Shown one piece after another: positions 28,962 through 39,946 of a DNA stretch of 64,000 bases; the first letter of the stretch is position 1, and the number at the start of each line of letters is the position of its first letter. Where the stretch lies: NCBI GenBank assembly GCA_037447655.1, contig JBBHKE010002725.1:148943-212942 (forward strand), in the 5' to 3' direction. The notes under the pieces are model-generated. The model was not told the origin of the DNA. It did not search any database and saw only the letters and a program-made list of their open reading frames with translations. The DNA is from Zygnema cylindricum (lineage: Eukaryota; Streptophyta; Zygnematophyceae; Zygnematales; Zygnemataceae). The position numbers and the translations under genes were made by a program.

Positions 28962-30012
28962 TGTGACTCTGAGACCTCCCTAAGTCCTCAGAGTGGACAG
29001 CTTCCAAGAAGCCTCTAGGATAATCCTGACCCCTTTGTGTTTAAGCAAAAATAACTGCCACCCTGGCAGACAAAAACTCTGACCAACTTCACCCTTGTGA
29101 AGGCAAGACTCCCCTGAGTCGATAGCAAAAAGAATCTCTGAATTTGCTCCCCTGAGCAGTCAGTTATGGAGAGTCAAAGTTGACCTTTTGTACAGAAGCT
29201 CTCTGGGAGAGAGGGTCCTATCTTCTATTTTTTCTAAGTCCTATCTCTCTCACAAACTCTATCTACTGATGTACGGAACCAATCAGAATTGAGTTCCGTA
29301 CGCAAAAGTACATCTGTCGGTGTACTTTATGTACGGACATTGTACGACATGGCCAAAATGTCGACACATGTCAAATCCGGATTCGGTGCCATAATCTCCG
29401 GAGATTCCACAATCCAACGGAATTTTGCCACGTGTCATCCGATGTGGCGATGGCCACAAACCGCCGAAATCTTCCTCCGCGATCTCGGTGCTAATCTCGG
29501 CCGTCCGATTAAAGTCGGCTTTATTCGTAGCCGTAATAAATACATGCGCGGTATTTGTTTCATTTACGAAACAAATGTGCGGTACTGATTTGTGTCCGTA
29601 CTGTAAGTCGTACATTTATATTTTACTGGATCTATGTATCCCGTAATTCATTTCAGTTAAATGGTTTATCGCGCGCATAACCATTTAAATAAATATCAAA
29701 CTATATAGTACGTAATACTACTGCTAGACTTAACGGCTAAGGCTACCGGCTATTTCCTTTCTGCCAGCCGGTAGGTACATGGATCAAATCCTGCCGCCGG
29801 CACATACCTTTTTAATTAAATAAATAAACCCTAACATAAAATTCCCGTAAACCTCAGGATAGCCAAGGTAGCCATGGCTCTAGCTTCCTCGCCAATTTCT
29901 CAGTGACTGCGACAAGTTTGAGAGTTGGAGAGAGAAGTTAGAGATAGACTGCCTCGACTTCTATATTTCTTTTCAGACCTAGAAAATACTAATAAAACCA
30001 TTAGTTTCTACA
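28962..30012 (-). repeat. 5' LTR of copia B
   Basis: Starts TGTAGAAAC at 30012 and ends GAGTCACA at 28962, adjoining the primer-binding site. Contains the tRNA-like block 'ggatcaaatcc' at 29781-29791 and an open 110-codon sense reading at 29283-29615. Confidence 0.94.
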
Positions 30013-30040
30013 CCTTTTCCTTGACTCCCACTGGATTACT

Positions 30041-30517
30041 GATAGCCTATTCCCACCGGAGCATTTCCCATTCCGATGAATTTCTAAATTATGATAATAA
30101 CATGAAACTTTTAAAATCCTTTGTACGTGTGAAACTTTCTTTCTATTTGTCGAACGGTGATCTTTTCATTCATAGACTATTCCCAACGGAAAAAAAAATC
30201 ACTTTCGCAAGAGACGGACGTTGGAATAATGTATGGCTTTCTGTGAAAACCGTACAAACGAGCTTCCTCAAAATATTGTCGGATATTGAAGTCGGGTTAA
30301 AGTCGCGTATTTCGCCGAAAAAGCTAACGTAGCCAAAACAACATCCGAACGGCTATTTCATTGTACTCGCGCCAAACAACTTTGAACCACCGCCATCGTC
30401 CTTTCGAACATTTAATATTGCAAGTTTATTTTCGCGCCTATGTTTGATGACGTCGAAGCGTGTACGTTTTTCGATGATTTTTTGGAAAATCAAATGCTCC
30501 GGTGGGAATATGCTATC
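30041..30517. mobile_element. TIR element (477 bp), unclassified MITE-like
   Basis: The termini are inverted copies: left 'gatagcctattcccaccgga' continuing 'gcattt', right its complement with one difference. The interior has no convincing reading; the 135-codon open frame spanning 29925-30332 starts in the B LTR and is not supported. No clear target duplication was found, so the class is open. Confidence 0.75.
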
Positions 30518-30522
30518 AAAAA

Positions 30523-30826
30523 CATAGTTCAAAGTAGGTGAAAGTAGGCCCATACAATATGCCTATTGTATGCGGAACATACAATATGACCTTAAGACCC
30601 ATATTGCATTCGGACCTATTCGATTTAATTAAAACATCGGACCAAAAATTAGACAAAGTAAAACATTCGCACAAAAAAAAATTATTTACACAGTCAGATT
30701 CGGACGATCGGACGATCTCTGATCAATGAAGCGATCTAAGAAGATCACATGAAAAGCCTATAACAAAACTTACGATAAAGGCGCCGTCCAAAGGCCTACC
30801 ATAAAAACGCCAGCTTTTGAACTATG
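30523..30826. mobile_element. hAT-like MITE, family CATAGTTC, copy 1 (304 bp)
   Basis: Termini CATAGTTCAAAGTAGG and its inverse (AGCTTTTGAACTATG, imperfect). The body ('cctattgtatgcggaacata', 'cacatgaaaagccta') matches, in reverse, copies at 41352-41898 and 56101-56456. Copy 2 has an exact 8-bp duplication, which supports hAT. Confidence 0.82.
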
Positions 30827-31070
30827 CTAAAAAGAAAATAATCGCTGCAAATCATGAAGAAAGAGAAGGTAAGACAAACGGAGCGTGACAAAATATCCTC
30901 AGTCAAAGATTTTCTGTTGGATATTGGTTTTTAAGGGTTTCGTGTCCACTTTGTACCAAGGCACATGATCTCTACTTCACGTGTAAATTTATAATTGATC
31001 TACTCCGTGGCATCAATTCTGTCCGCCACGTGTAGAGATTCTACACGGCTTGTCCTCAATCTGAGGACGG

Positions 31071-31298
31071 TACACCGTGTATCGCTATTAGTATTGATGT
31101 TATTTTTGCCGCTTAAAACATCTTTTCTTTTTACATGCTTGTCGAGTTTTTAATCTGACGGTTGCGATTCAAAGCCAAGATTCTCACATTCCGACTAGCG
31201 GTCTCCAATTCTCCTTGTTAAAATTGCTCGTGTGTGTATGGAGAAAAAATGTTTGAAGTGGCGAAAATTTATTAATTCTAATAGCGATACACAGTGTA
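31071..31298. mobile_element. TA-target MITE, family TACACCGTG, copy 1 (228 bp)
   Basis: Starts TACACCGTGTATCGCTATTAG-like and ends with its inverse (CTAATAGCGATACACAGTGTA-like). The flanking TA fits a Tc1/mariner TA target. The right end sits three bases before copia C. A second right half of the same element (about 100 bp) lies just after copia C (37958-38055). Confidence 0.82.
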
Positions 31299-31301
31299 CA
31301 T

Positions 31302-31783
31302 TGTTAAAGGACATTTAGCGTCAGTTCAGTCCGTACGCGTCATTACATATGCCGGTCCGGTCCTAGTCTTCACCGTACGAATCATTACATGCGTCGGTCA
31401 AGTCTTTTCATGTGTTGGTTCGGTCTTGCCGCCCTACGTACAAGTCTCTTGGGCGACGATCTCTTTTTGTCCTACATATGTTCATTATTTGCATTAATTC
31501 TCTTTTGTACTTTACTTGTTGCTTCGTACTCTTTGTCGTTTGAGTCTACGTCGTTTCTTTAGTTCTTAATTACTTTTGTACATTGCCGCCCTAAAGTCAA
31601 TCCGTTACAATCTAGCTTACGTTAGAATCTAGTCTACATACATTAGAATCTAGTCACGTAGAATCTTGATTAAGATTCTTTTTGTTACAGCGCACCAAAG
31701 AGCTCTTAGACTCCATAGTATTTAGCACTGTGTATTTTGTATATAAGTGAATTTTCTCACTTAATGAAATCATCCCATATACA
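31302..31783 (+). repeat. 5' LTR of copia C
   Basis: Matches 37478-37957 throughout ('tgttaaaggacattt' start, 'aatctagtctacatacatta', 'atgaaatcatccca' end). Divergence is higher than between the LTRs of B. Confidence 0.9.
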
Positions 31784-31832
31784 AATCAATTTCTCTCTCC
31801 AATGCATTGATCTTTCTCTTGTGTACAATTTC

Positions 31833-32534
31833 ATGGCTTCCACCAATCCACCTCCAATAGGTTATGGGCCTAGCCATGCCACTTCTAATAGCATTCAAAA
31901 GTTTGATGGCCAAAACTTCTATGATTTGTCATTTTTAGTCATGCATTTTTTCAAACACGAGAAGATTTGGGACCATTTTATAGGAATTTCAAAACCTCCT
32001 ATCATTTCCTCTACTGATACACCAGCAGAAAAAGCTACAAAAGAGTTGGCAATAGCTACATGGAAACAAAAGGATGAGGATGCGCACGCTCGCCTAGTGA
32101 TGTCACTTACTACCGAGCGCACTCGTCTTATTCGTGGCGCCTCCTCTTCCGCCGAAGCTTGGAGTCGTCTTCAGGCAGCTTACATTCAAACCGGATGGGC
32201 CGCTCGACGAATTCAAAAACGAGCGTTTTTTAACTCTATGAAAAAGCCGACGGAATCCATGCAAGATTGGATCAGCACAGTTGAATTATCGGCCGAAAAA
32301 TGCACCATGATAGGCGTGCATCTTTCCGACGAAGACCTCCCTTTTACCCTTTTGGGAGGCCTCCCTGAAACCTTTTCCCCTCTCATTTCCTTGTTCGACA
32401 ATCTAGACAAATCCATTCCCTTTCACTCCCTTTGTACAAAACTTTTGCATGAAGAGACAAAGCTTCTCTCTTTTTCTGCTCTAAATCTCTCTAATGCAAA
32501 TGTTTTTATTGCTGAAAATCACAAAAATAACTAG
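31833..32534 (+). pseudogene. Copia C gag, N-terminal and central part
   Basis: Starts MASTNPPPIGYG; an upstream in-frame ATG (31737) is inside the LTR, so 31833 is preferred. A copia gag of the UBN2 type: FDGQNFYDLSFLVMHFFKHE, ATWKQKDEDAHARLVMSLTT, AEAWSRLQAAYI, MQDWISTVELSAEKC, LLGGLPETFSPLISLFDN. It ends at a stop just before the zinc knuckle, which lies in another frame. Confidence 0.88.
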
Positions 32535-33123
32535 GAGGGTGCAGCGTTTGTTTTGCGTTTACTGCAAAACAAAAGGACATGCCGTTGAAGAATGTAGAAA
32601 ATTGGTGAGGCGGAAAGCAGCCGAGGCATCCAATCCCCCTAAAAATGGAGGGAATGCCAACGTTGCCAATGCCACACCACCAGTTCTTCCCACCCCCCCA
32701 CTCCCTCCACACCCTTCCTTCCCTCCAAATCATCTTTATCCTCATATTTTTTCCCCTTCGCTATCACTCCCACAATCTTCTAACGCCGCAACACACTATG
32801 CCTCTTCAAACTCCGTTAACCTCCCTTGGTCGACCGTTTTCTCCCCATATTTTTCCTCTAATTATCCCACTCCATTAGCTACCCTTTTTGTCCTCCCTCC
32901 CTTACCATAATTCGGATATGGAAATGTTGCCCATCATATCCCAAATTCTGTCACTCCGGATAATCAATTTCCACAATGGTATGCTTTTCTATCTCAAACC
33001 TTTGACGATTGGCTAAAAGATAGTGGTGCTAGTCACCACCTATCACCACGATCCGATTGGTTCACTCACCTTTCTCCTTTATCATCTCCTCTGCATATTC
33101 GCTTAGGAGACGACCAGATTCTG
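32535..33123 (+). pseudogene. Copia C gag zinc knuckle and protease
   Basis: The knuckle FCVYCKTKGHAVEECRKL (C-x2-C-x4-H-x4-C) is followed by a Pro/Ser-rich linker and, near 33010-33060, the protease motif WLKDSGASHHLSP with catalytic Asp codon 33019-33021. Frame changes separate it from gag and integrase. Confidence 0.82.
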
Positions 33124-34464
33124 TTGGCCACTCATTTTGGTGACGTAAACGTCCCTAATGTGTCTATTCACATTTGCAACGTACTATTTGTTCCTGGTCT
33201 AGCTAGGAATCTATTTTCTGTTAAAGTCTCCACTTCTGATGGCTTAAAAGCAAAATTTAATAATGATAGAGTAACTTTTTTTGATAGAAAAGACAATAGT
33301 ACTGTAGGTTTTGGCGTAGCACGAGATTCTATGTACGTCCTACAATACTATAGTACACCAAAGATATTTACTTTAAGTGTAAGCGTCGAAAGATTTCCAC
33401 TTTGGCATTTAATATATGGTCATTTAAATAGCGAAAGTTTGCGTACTTTGCCAAATCTTGTAACTGGGCTGAATTCATTTTCTAAAAAATCTTTGGATTT
33501 TTTTCACGGTTGCGTGCAAGGAAAAATGTCGCGTCACTCATTTCCCACAAGCACTACCGTCATCTCTGAACCACTTGCAGTTGTACATACGGACGTGTGT
33601 GGTCCCATACGCAGGCGTAGCTACAATAGATACCTTTATTTTGACTTTTTCATTGACCACGCCACTCGTTTTTCACACGTGTATCCAATCTGTCATAAAT
33701 CTGACGCTTTTGCCCAATTTCAGGAATTTAAGGCGTTGGCAGAAAATTTTCACAACAAACGAATCAAGGTCTTGCGCAGTGACATCGGTGGCGAATTTTT
33801 ATCCAACCAATTTTTCGAATTTCTTATGCAACATGGAATCTCGCGTCATTTAACTGCGCCTCGGAGGCCAAAACAAAACGACATTGCAGAAAGGTACAAT
33901 CGAACATTATATGACATGTCACGCTCCATGCTGTACTTTGCAAATTTGCCTTATAAATTTTTGGCAGAAGCTGTCGTTTGCGCAAATTACTTACACAATC
34001 TTTGTCCCACTAACGCTTTACCAAAATCTACTCCAATGAAAGCATGGTCCTCTGTCAAACCAGATATACGTCACCTTAGAATCTTTGGTTGTGAAGCGTG
34101 GTATAAAGACATCCTCCATTCAGACGACAAATTGGGCGCCCGCGCATTTTGTGGCATTTTCGTTGGATACGCTCCAAATTCCATAGCCTACCGCATTTGG
34201 AGTCCTTCTCAGCATCGCGCCATCACCACCAGAGAAGTAACTTTCAACGAAACGCCACTTCTCCAAACCTTGTCTCGTATGCCCTTTCCTTCCCCTCTTC
34301 CCCTATTATCCGACTTTCTTTCCCTCACCCTCTATGAACCTCTTCCCCCAAACCTTCCCTTTCAATCTCTTCAACCATGTGAATTCACCTATCTTACACC
34401 TTCCCACCCCTCTCCTCTTAATCCTCCTATATTTTTCCCCTCATCATCTTCAAAACCCCCCTAG
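33124..34464 (+). pseudogene. Copia C integrase
   Basis: 446 open codons. Includes CNVLFVPGLARNLFSVK, a weakened zinc region (WHLIYGHLNSESLRTLPN; CVQGKMSRHSFP), VVHTDVCGPIRRRSYN (Asp), VLRSDIGGEFLSNQFFEFL (Asp), QNDIAERYNRTLYDMSRSML (Glu), and the C-terminal LRIFGCEAWY and FCGIFVGYAPNSIAYRI. It ends in a Pro/Ser-rich linker. The listed Met is internal. Confidence 0.9.
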
Positions 34465-36325
34465 TTTCTCGGGCTGCTCCCATCACTCCTGCCGCCCAAT
34501 CAGCTGCCCTTCCTCTTCTCACAAATTCATAAGATACTACCTCTTTTCTCCCTCTTTCCCAAGATGATCCTCCTTTTGATAATCTTTCTCCCACATTTTT
34601 TTCCCACTCACCTCTCCCTGGGCCTTTTGCTCCTCTTGAGACTTCACTTCTCGAGCCTGAGCCTTCCCCTCTTCCTGACCCCTCTCTTTTACCTCGCCGA
34701 AACCCCGCACGCTCTAGAGTTCCCCTCTCTCGGCTTATTACTTCCATAGGCCATGCCTCTCTAGCTTACGCTTACTCGGTGGGGGCCTCCGCCTCTCTTA
34801 TTTCAGCCCCTCTCTCTCTCTCAAAGCTGCCCTAAAACGTCTTGATGCCTCCCTTTGGAAAGTCGCCGCTGATGCTGAATTCAATGCCTTACTTTCCAAC
34901 AAAACATGAAATCTTGTTCCCCTTCCCCTTGGAAGAAAAGCAATCGGTTCAAAATGGGTCTTCCGTGTAAAACAAAAAGCGGATGGATCCGTGGACAAAT
35001 ACAAAGCTCGCTTGGTGGCGAAGGGCTTTTCCCAAATCGAAGGTATAGATTTCACTGAAACTTTGCTCATGTTGCCCGATTGACATCTATTTGCACTTTA
35101 CTTGCTTTAGCTGCTGAACATGATTTCCATGTTTGTCAGATGGATGTTAAAAATGCATTCTTAAATGGGATCTTGTTCGAGGACATTTACATGCATCAAC
35201 CTGAAGGCTATATATCCCCTGGATCTGAACATTTGGTTTGCCATCTCATTAAAACAATCTATGGATTAAAACAATCCCTCGTGTATGGGACTATACCATA
35301 GATGCCATTATGCGAAAAGAATAATTTACTCGAATTGATGCCGATTTTAGCATTTATTCTCGTGGCTCGGGCACCTCCTTGATCATTGTTGCCATCTTTG
35401 ATGACGATCTATTTCTTGTTGGTCCTTCCCTCTCTGAAATCTCCACTGTCAAATCTCTCCATCAGACCAATTTTGACATGGCCAATCTAGGTGAGCTCAC
35501 TTATTATTTGGGCATTCAAGTTTCTCGTAACCGCTCGGCTCGCACCTTGTCTCTCTCTCAAGAGACCTTTATCTCTGATCTTTTGGATCCCTTTGGCATG
35601 GCATGGTGCTCCTCCCTTTTCACCCCTTTGGATGCCAATGCCCCTCTCCTCCCTTCCACATACTCCCTTCTCTCCCCCTCCCTCCATGCCACTTACCGCT
35701 CGATGGTCGGGGCCCTTATGTACGTCATGCAGGCCACCCGTCCTCACATTGCCACAACTGTCACTAAACTCAGTCAATTCCTCCAACGTCCTTCTCTTGA
35801 TCATCTTGCCGCAACCAAACGTGTCTTTCGTTATCTACAGGGCACTAAAACTCTTTGTCTTACATATTCTTCCTCTAGCTCCAGTGCTCTTACAGGTTTT
35901 GTTGATTCAGATTGGGCACAAGATGAGCTTTCCGGCCATTCCACCACTGGCTCGTGCTTCTTTTTAGGCAATGGCCTTTTCTCTTGGTCATGCAGGAAGC
36001 AACCTACCACGGCATGCTCCAGCACTGAGGCGGAATATATGGTCGCTTGTCACGCCGCCAAAGAAGCTGTTTGGCTTCGGACTCTGCTTTCCAATCTTGA
36101 AGATTCCCCCTTCAACCCCTACTCCTATTTTTTCTGACTCCCAAGGAGACCTTGCTTTGATCCGCAATCCTGTTCACCAAAAGCGAACGAAGCACATCGA
36201 CATTCATTATCACTACTCTCGGGAGCGGGTCGAAGATGGCACTATCCAGTTTCTTTATGTCAAATCCGCCGACCAGGTGGCCGATTATCTCACCAAGGCT
36301 CTTCATCGCCCTCACTTTGAGGAAG
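34465..36325 (+). pseudogene. Copia C reverse transcriptase and RNase H
   Basis: Broken over several frames. The linker 34465-34860 is Pro/Ser-rich. RT start [20 protein letters not shown] (about 34957) and [12 protein letters not shown]; then CQMDVKNAFLNGILFEDIYM (35080-35301). After a frameshift, FDDDLFLVGPSLSE (the active site reads FDDD for YVDD), YLGIQVSRNRSARTLSLSQE, and RNase H FVDSDWAQDELSGHSTTGSC, STEAEYMVACHAAKEAVW, KHIDIHYHYSRERVEDGTIQ and VADYLTKALHRPHF. The solo LTR at 36326 ends the coding region; its TGTAG supplies the stop. Confidence 0.87.
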
Positions 36326-37375
36326 TGTAGAAACTAATGGTTTTATTAGTATTTTCTAGGTCTGAAAAGAAATATAGAAGTCGAGGCAGTCTATCTCTAA
36401 CTTCTCTCTCCAACTCTCAAACTTGTCGCAGTCACTGAGAAATTGGAGAGGAAGCTAGAGCCATGGCTACCTTGGCTATCCTGAGGTTTACGGGAATTTT
36501 ATGTTAGGGTTTATTTATTTAATTAAAAGGTATGTGCCGGCGGCAGGATTTGATCCATGTACCTACCGGCCGGCAGATAGGAAATAGCCGGTAGCCTTAG
36601 CCGTTAAGTCTAGCAGTAGTATTACGTACTTTATAGTTTGATATTTATTTAAATGGTTATGCGTGCGATAAACCATTTAACTGAATTGAATTACGGGATA
36701 CATAGATCCAGTAAAATATAAATGTACGACTTACAGTACGGACACAAATCAGTACCGCGCATTTGTTTCGTAAATGAAACAAATACCGCGCATGTATTTA
36801 TTATGGCTACGATTAAAGCCGACTTTAATCGGACGGCCGAGATTAGCGCCGAGATCGCGGAGGAAGATTTCGGCGGTTTGTGGCCATCGCCACATCGGAT
36901 GACACGTGGCGAAATTCCGTTGGATTGTGGAATCTCCGGAGATTATGGCACCGAATCCGGATTTGACATGTGTCGACATTTTGGCCATGTCGTACAATGT
37001 CCGTACATAAAGTACACCGGCAGATGTACTTTTGTGTACGGAACTCAATTCTGATTGGTTCCGTACATCAGTAGATAGAGTTTGTGAGAGAGATAGGACT
37101 TAGAAAAATTAGAAGATAGGACCCTCTCTCCCAGAGAGCTTCTGTACAAAAGGTCAACTTTGACCCTCCATAACTAACTGCTCAGGGGAGCAAATTCAGA
37201 GATTCTTTTTGCTATCGACTCAGGGGAGTCTTGCCTTCACAGGGGTGAAGTTGGTCAGAGTTTTTGTCTGCCAGGGTGGCAGTTATTTTTGCTTAAACAC
37301 AAAGGGGTCAGGATTATCCTAGAGGCTTCTTGGAAGCTGTCCACTCTGAGGACTTATGGAGGTCTCAGAGTAACA
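36326..37375 (+). repeat. B-family solo LTR (1050 bp) in copia C, TSD GGAAG
   Basis: Begins TGTAGAAAC, ends GAGTAACA, flanked by an exact duplication GGAAG (36321-36325, 37376-37380). It carries the tRNA-like block ('ggatttgatcc' at 36546-36556, B-box on the minus strand) and a 110-codon sense reading (36722-37054). It lies in the opposite orientation to full-length B. Confidence 0.95.
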
Positions 37376-37477
37376 GGAAGATCGCCTCTCCTCTGGCCTT
37401 CGTCTTCCTTCTCCTCTTGGCTAAATTTCCTTTCATTTTCATCTCAATCTACTTCCTAGTTTTCACTTGAGGGGGGG
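37376..37477 (+). pseudogene. Copia C pol tail and polypurine tract
   Basis: Sequence following the solo LTR continues the C pol frame for a few Ser/Leu-rich codons to a stop (near 37424). It then ends with 'gaggggggg' next to the 3' LTR start TGTTAAAGG at 37478, the polypurine tract of C. Confidence 0.75.
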
Positions 37478-37957
37478 TGTTAAAGGACATTTCGTGTCGG
37501 TTCAATCCGTACGCATCATTACATATGCTGGTCCGGTCTTTGTTTTGACCGTACGATTTATTATATGCGTCGGTCAAGTCTTTTCATGTGTCGGTCTGGT
37601 CTTACCGCCCTACGTACAAGTCTCTTGGGCGACGATCTCTTTTTGTCCTACATATGTTCGTTATTTGCATTAATTCACTTTTGTACTTTACTTGTTGCTT
37701 CGCACTCTTTGTCGTTTGAGTCTACGTCGTTACTTTAGTTCTTAATTACTTTTGTACATTGCCGCCCTAAAGTCAATCCGTTACAATCTAGCTTACATTA
37801 GAATCTAGTCTACATACATTAGAATCTAGTCACGTAGAATCTTGATTAGGATCCTTTTTGTTACAACGCACCAAAGAGCGCTTAGACTCCACAATAATTA
37901 GCACTGTGTATTTTGTATATAAGTGAATTTTCTACTCAATGAAATCATCCCAAATAC
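37478..37957 (+). repeat. 3' LTR of copia C
   Basis: Partner of 31302-31783. It ends 'caaatac' and runs straight into the right half of a TACACCGTG-family MITE. Confidence 0.88.
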
Positions 37958-38055
37958 GTCTCCAATTCTCCATGTTAAAATCGCACGTGTGTGTATAGAG
38001 AAGAATGTTTGAAGTGGCGAAAAAATTATTAATTCTAATAGCGATACACGGTGTA
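37958..38055. mobile_element. Right half of a TACACCGTG-family MITE
   Basis: Matches about 31201-31298 ('gtctccaattctcc', 'tgtttgaagtggcgaaaa', 'taatagcgatacacggtgta') but has no left terminus, because it begins at the 3' LTR of copia C. Confidence 0.8.
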
Positions 38056-38546
38056 CAGTACAGTAGCAAATGTCCATATTGTAGCGAAGAGTGCTTCGTT
38101 TAAAAATGTTGTACGGGATAATCTTTCTAACGACAGAACCCTGTTGGTCATATTTCTGATTGAGAAGATTGTGCTTTCCCTAGCAATGTCACGTCAATAG
38201 AAGTCGACCGTTCATATGTTGGAACATCTGGTACTAAAATGTTACTATTTTGTAGTTTATGACATGTTTGTTTTGTACTGTACCGATTTGACTACAGACT
38301 TTGTGAACGGTATGCACGGCATAAACACGCCAGATTTTCTGTACTTCTATTTGTAATTACGGCGTCTGATTTGTAAACCCTACGAATCCGCGGTGCTGGC
38401 AACAATTTTTTGGTACTAAAGAAATTACGTTTCTCCTAGGATGACGGCTTGCTATTGGCCAGCTGATGTGTGACTCGTAACGAATTAATCTTCAAAAATA
38501 AATATGTAAATCTACAGTCCGAATCCATGTACGGTCGCAACTATAG
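38056..38546. other. Non-coding stretch, nothing recognised
   Basis: No supported reading frame, tRNA or TIR pair seen. The sequence is AT-rich with many 'gtac' words, like other non-coding parts of the window. Confidence 0.5.
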
Positions 38547-39946
38547 TACACCGCGAATCGTAATTAGAGTAATGAAAAAATTAGAGTACAAAAACCAAAA
38601 AAAACAATTAGAGTAATAAACGCTAATTTATGTGATAAAGCTTTTTCAACTATGAATTTTACTCTAATATATTTAAGCATTCTATATTAGGTTATGTCGG
38701 CGACAATTTTTGCGTGATAATTATGAACACTAAATTACGTAGACGAACAAAATGTGTCAGTCCGTATAGTTTTGGCGTCATTATGACACTAGTACTATTT
38801 GTCGCATTGAATGTTAGTTAATGTTCACACTGACGACGATGTTTTCAACGGACGAGAGTTATGCGAACGGATTTTTTTCGATGTGACTGATTTTTTTGTT
38901 TAGTGCGATTTCACGTGCGAGCGTGATTCTATTTAATCATTATTTGTACCTTTTTACTTATAAAAGTACAATTCTGCACGGTCAAACGTCTTCCGTACTC
39001 CACACTATTTAAAAATAACCTACATTATAATTTTTTACGCTAATTAAACCTCACCTAAATTAGAATAATGAAAAAATTAGAATCGATTACTCTATTTGAT
39101 GTGATAAACTCGAAATTTCGAGCGACCGAATTAGAGTAAGGGTTTGTCCCCATGTACTTGTAACTTAGCGAACTTACTTTGTATTTTATTCGGATTCGCC
39201 GGACCCGGTTTTCAAGTGTCCCTATGTCTGTAATGACGAAATCGTAACTTACGCATGTGACGGTTGTACACGTCAACAATACCTGTGACGACTGTTAACT
39301 TCTACAATCTGTGGTTGCACGATTTTTTTTGGAACTGCTTGTGACGTCGCATGTCTTACCGTGACATTGTAGACGTAGCGCATTCCAACCTGTGTCGTTT
39401 CACGGTTGAAGACGATGCGCTTTGCCTTTGCGACTCCTGTCCGGTCGACGTGAAATGGCATCTGAATTTGAAGACCCTTGCAAAAAAGAAATCTGTATTG
39501 GACTAAAACGGACAAATCCAAACAAATTGTGTACTTTTCTATGTCGTATTGGAATGCAAACGGACAAAAAATAGCGAATTCTGTACTTTTATTTGTCCTT
39601 AAAAATCGTATGAACATTTTCGAATATTTGGACACGTGCGAATATATGTTCCTATTTGTTTATAGAAAATCCCTAGTTTTGAATCACATCGCCCATGTGT
39701 TTTAAAGATAAGGTTGAAGATGACGTTTTTTGTCGTCAAATTGGGTCGAAAAACACAAGACGACAAGTTTTTGTACATCGTAAGTTCGAGGATGACGCAA
39801 ATTGTACTCTACAAATCTGCGACTCCTTCGTACGGCTGGAATTTAGGCAGTACGGCGCTAAGTTTACAGGAAAACGACAGAATAAAACCTTTACTTATGC
39901 ACATGGGGACATACCCTAATTTACTCTAATTACGATTCGCAGTGTA
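38547..39946. mobile_element. TA-target MITE family TACACCGTG, large copy with nested element
   Basis: Left end TACACCGCGAATCGTAATTAG, mirrored on the right ('taattacgattcgcagtgta'). A PIF/Harbinger-like element (39140-39916) is inserted near its right end, leaving about 620 bp of host MITE. The interior repeats 'aattagagtaatgaaaaaat'. No transposase reading recognised. Confidence 0.72.
39140..39916. mobile_element. PIF/Harbinger-like MITE (777 bp), TSD TAA
   Basis: TIRs GGGTTTGTCCCCATGT and ACATGGGGACATACCC, flanked by TAA on both sides (39137-39139, 39917-39919), the 3-bp target of PIF/Harbinger elements. Related in sequence to the two copies at 42002-43935. Confidence 0.82.

Larger units (their letters stand above)
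23571..30012 (-). mobile_element. Ty1/copia element B, full length, TSD CCTTT
   Basis: A 6442-bp element with LTRs at 23571-24610 and 28962-30012, both bounded by TG...CA on the coding strand. It is flanked by the exact 5-bp duplication CCTTT (23566-23570, 30013-30017). Gag-pol is one frame on the minus strand apart from three lesions seen: TAG at 28538-28540, a one-base frameshift near 27585, and TGA at 25821-25823. All catalytic motifs (DSGAS, D,D,E, YVDD, RNase H) look intact. This is the reference copy of its family here. Confidence 0.95.
31302..37957 (+). mobile_element. Ty1/copia element C (plus strand), defective, with nested solo LTR
   Basis: LTRs of about 480 bp at 31302-31783 and 37478-37957 start TGTTAAAGG. 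A G-rich polypurine tract precedes the 3' LTR. Gag, PR, IN, RT and RNase H are on the plus strand. It belongs to a different lineage from A, B, F and G (its RNase H tail resembles plant Tnt1-like elements). Stops and frameshifts are frequent. The two flanks do not show a target duplication: a complete MITE lies to the left and half of one to the right. Confidence 0.9.
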
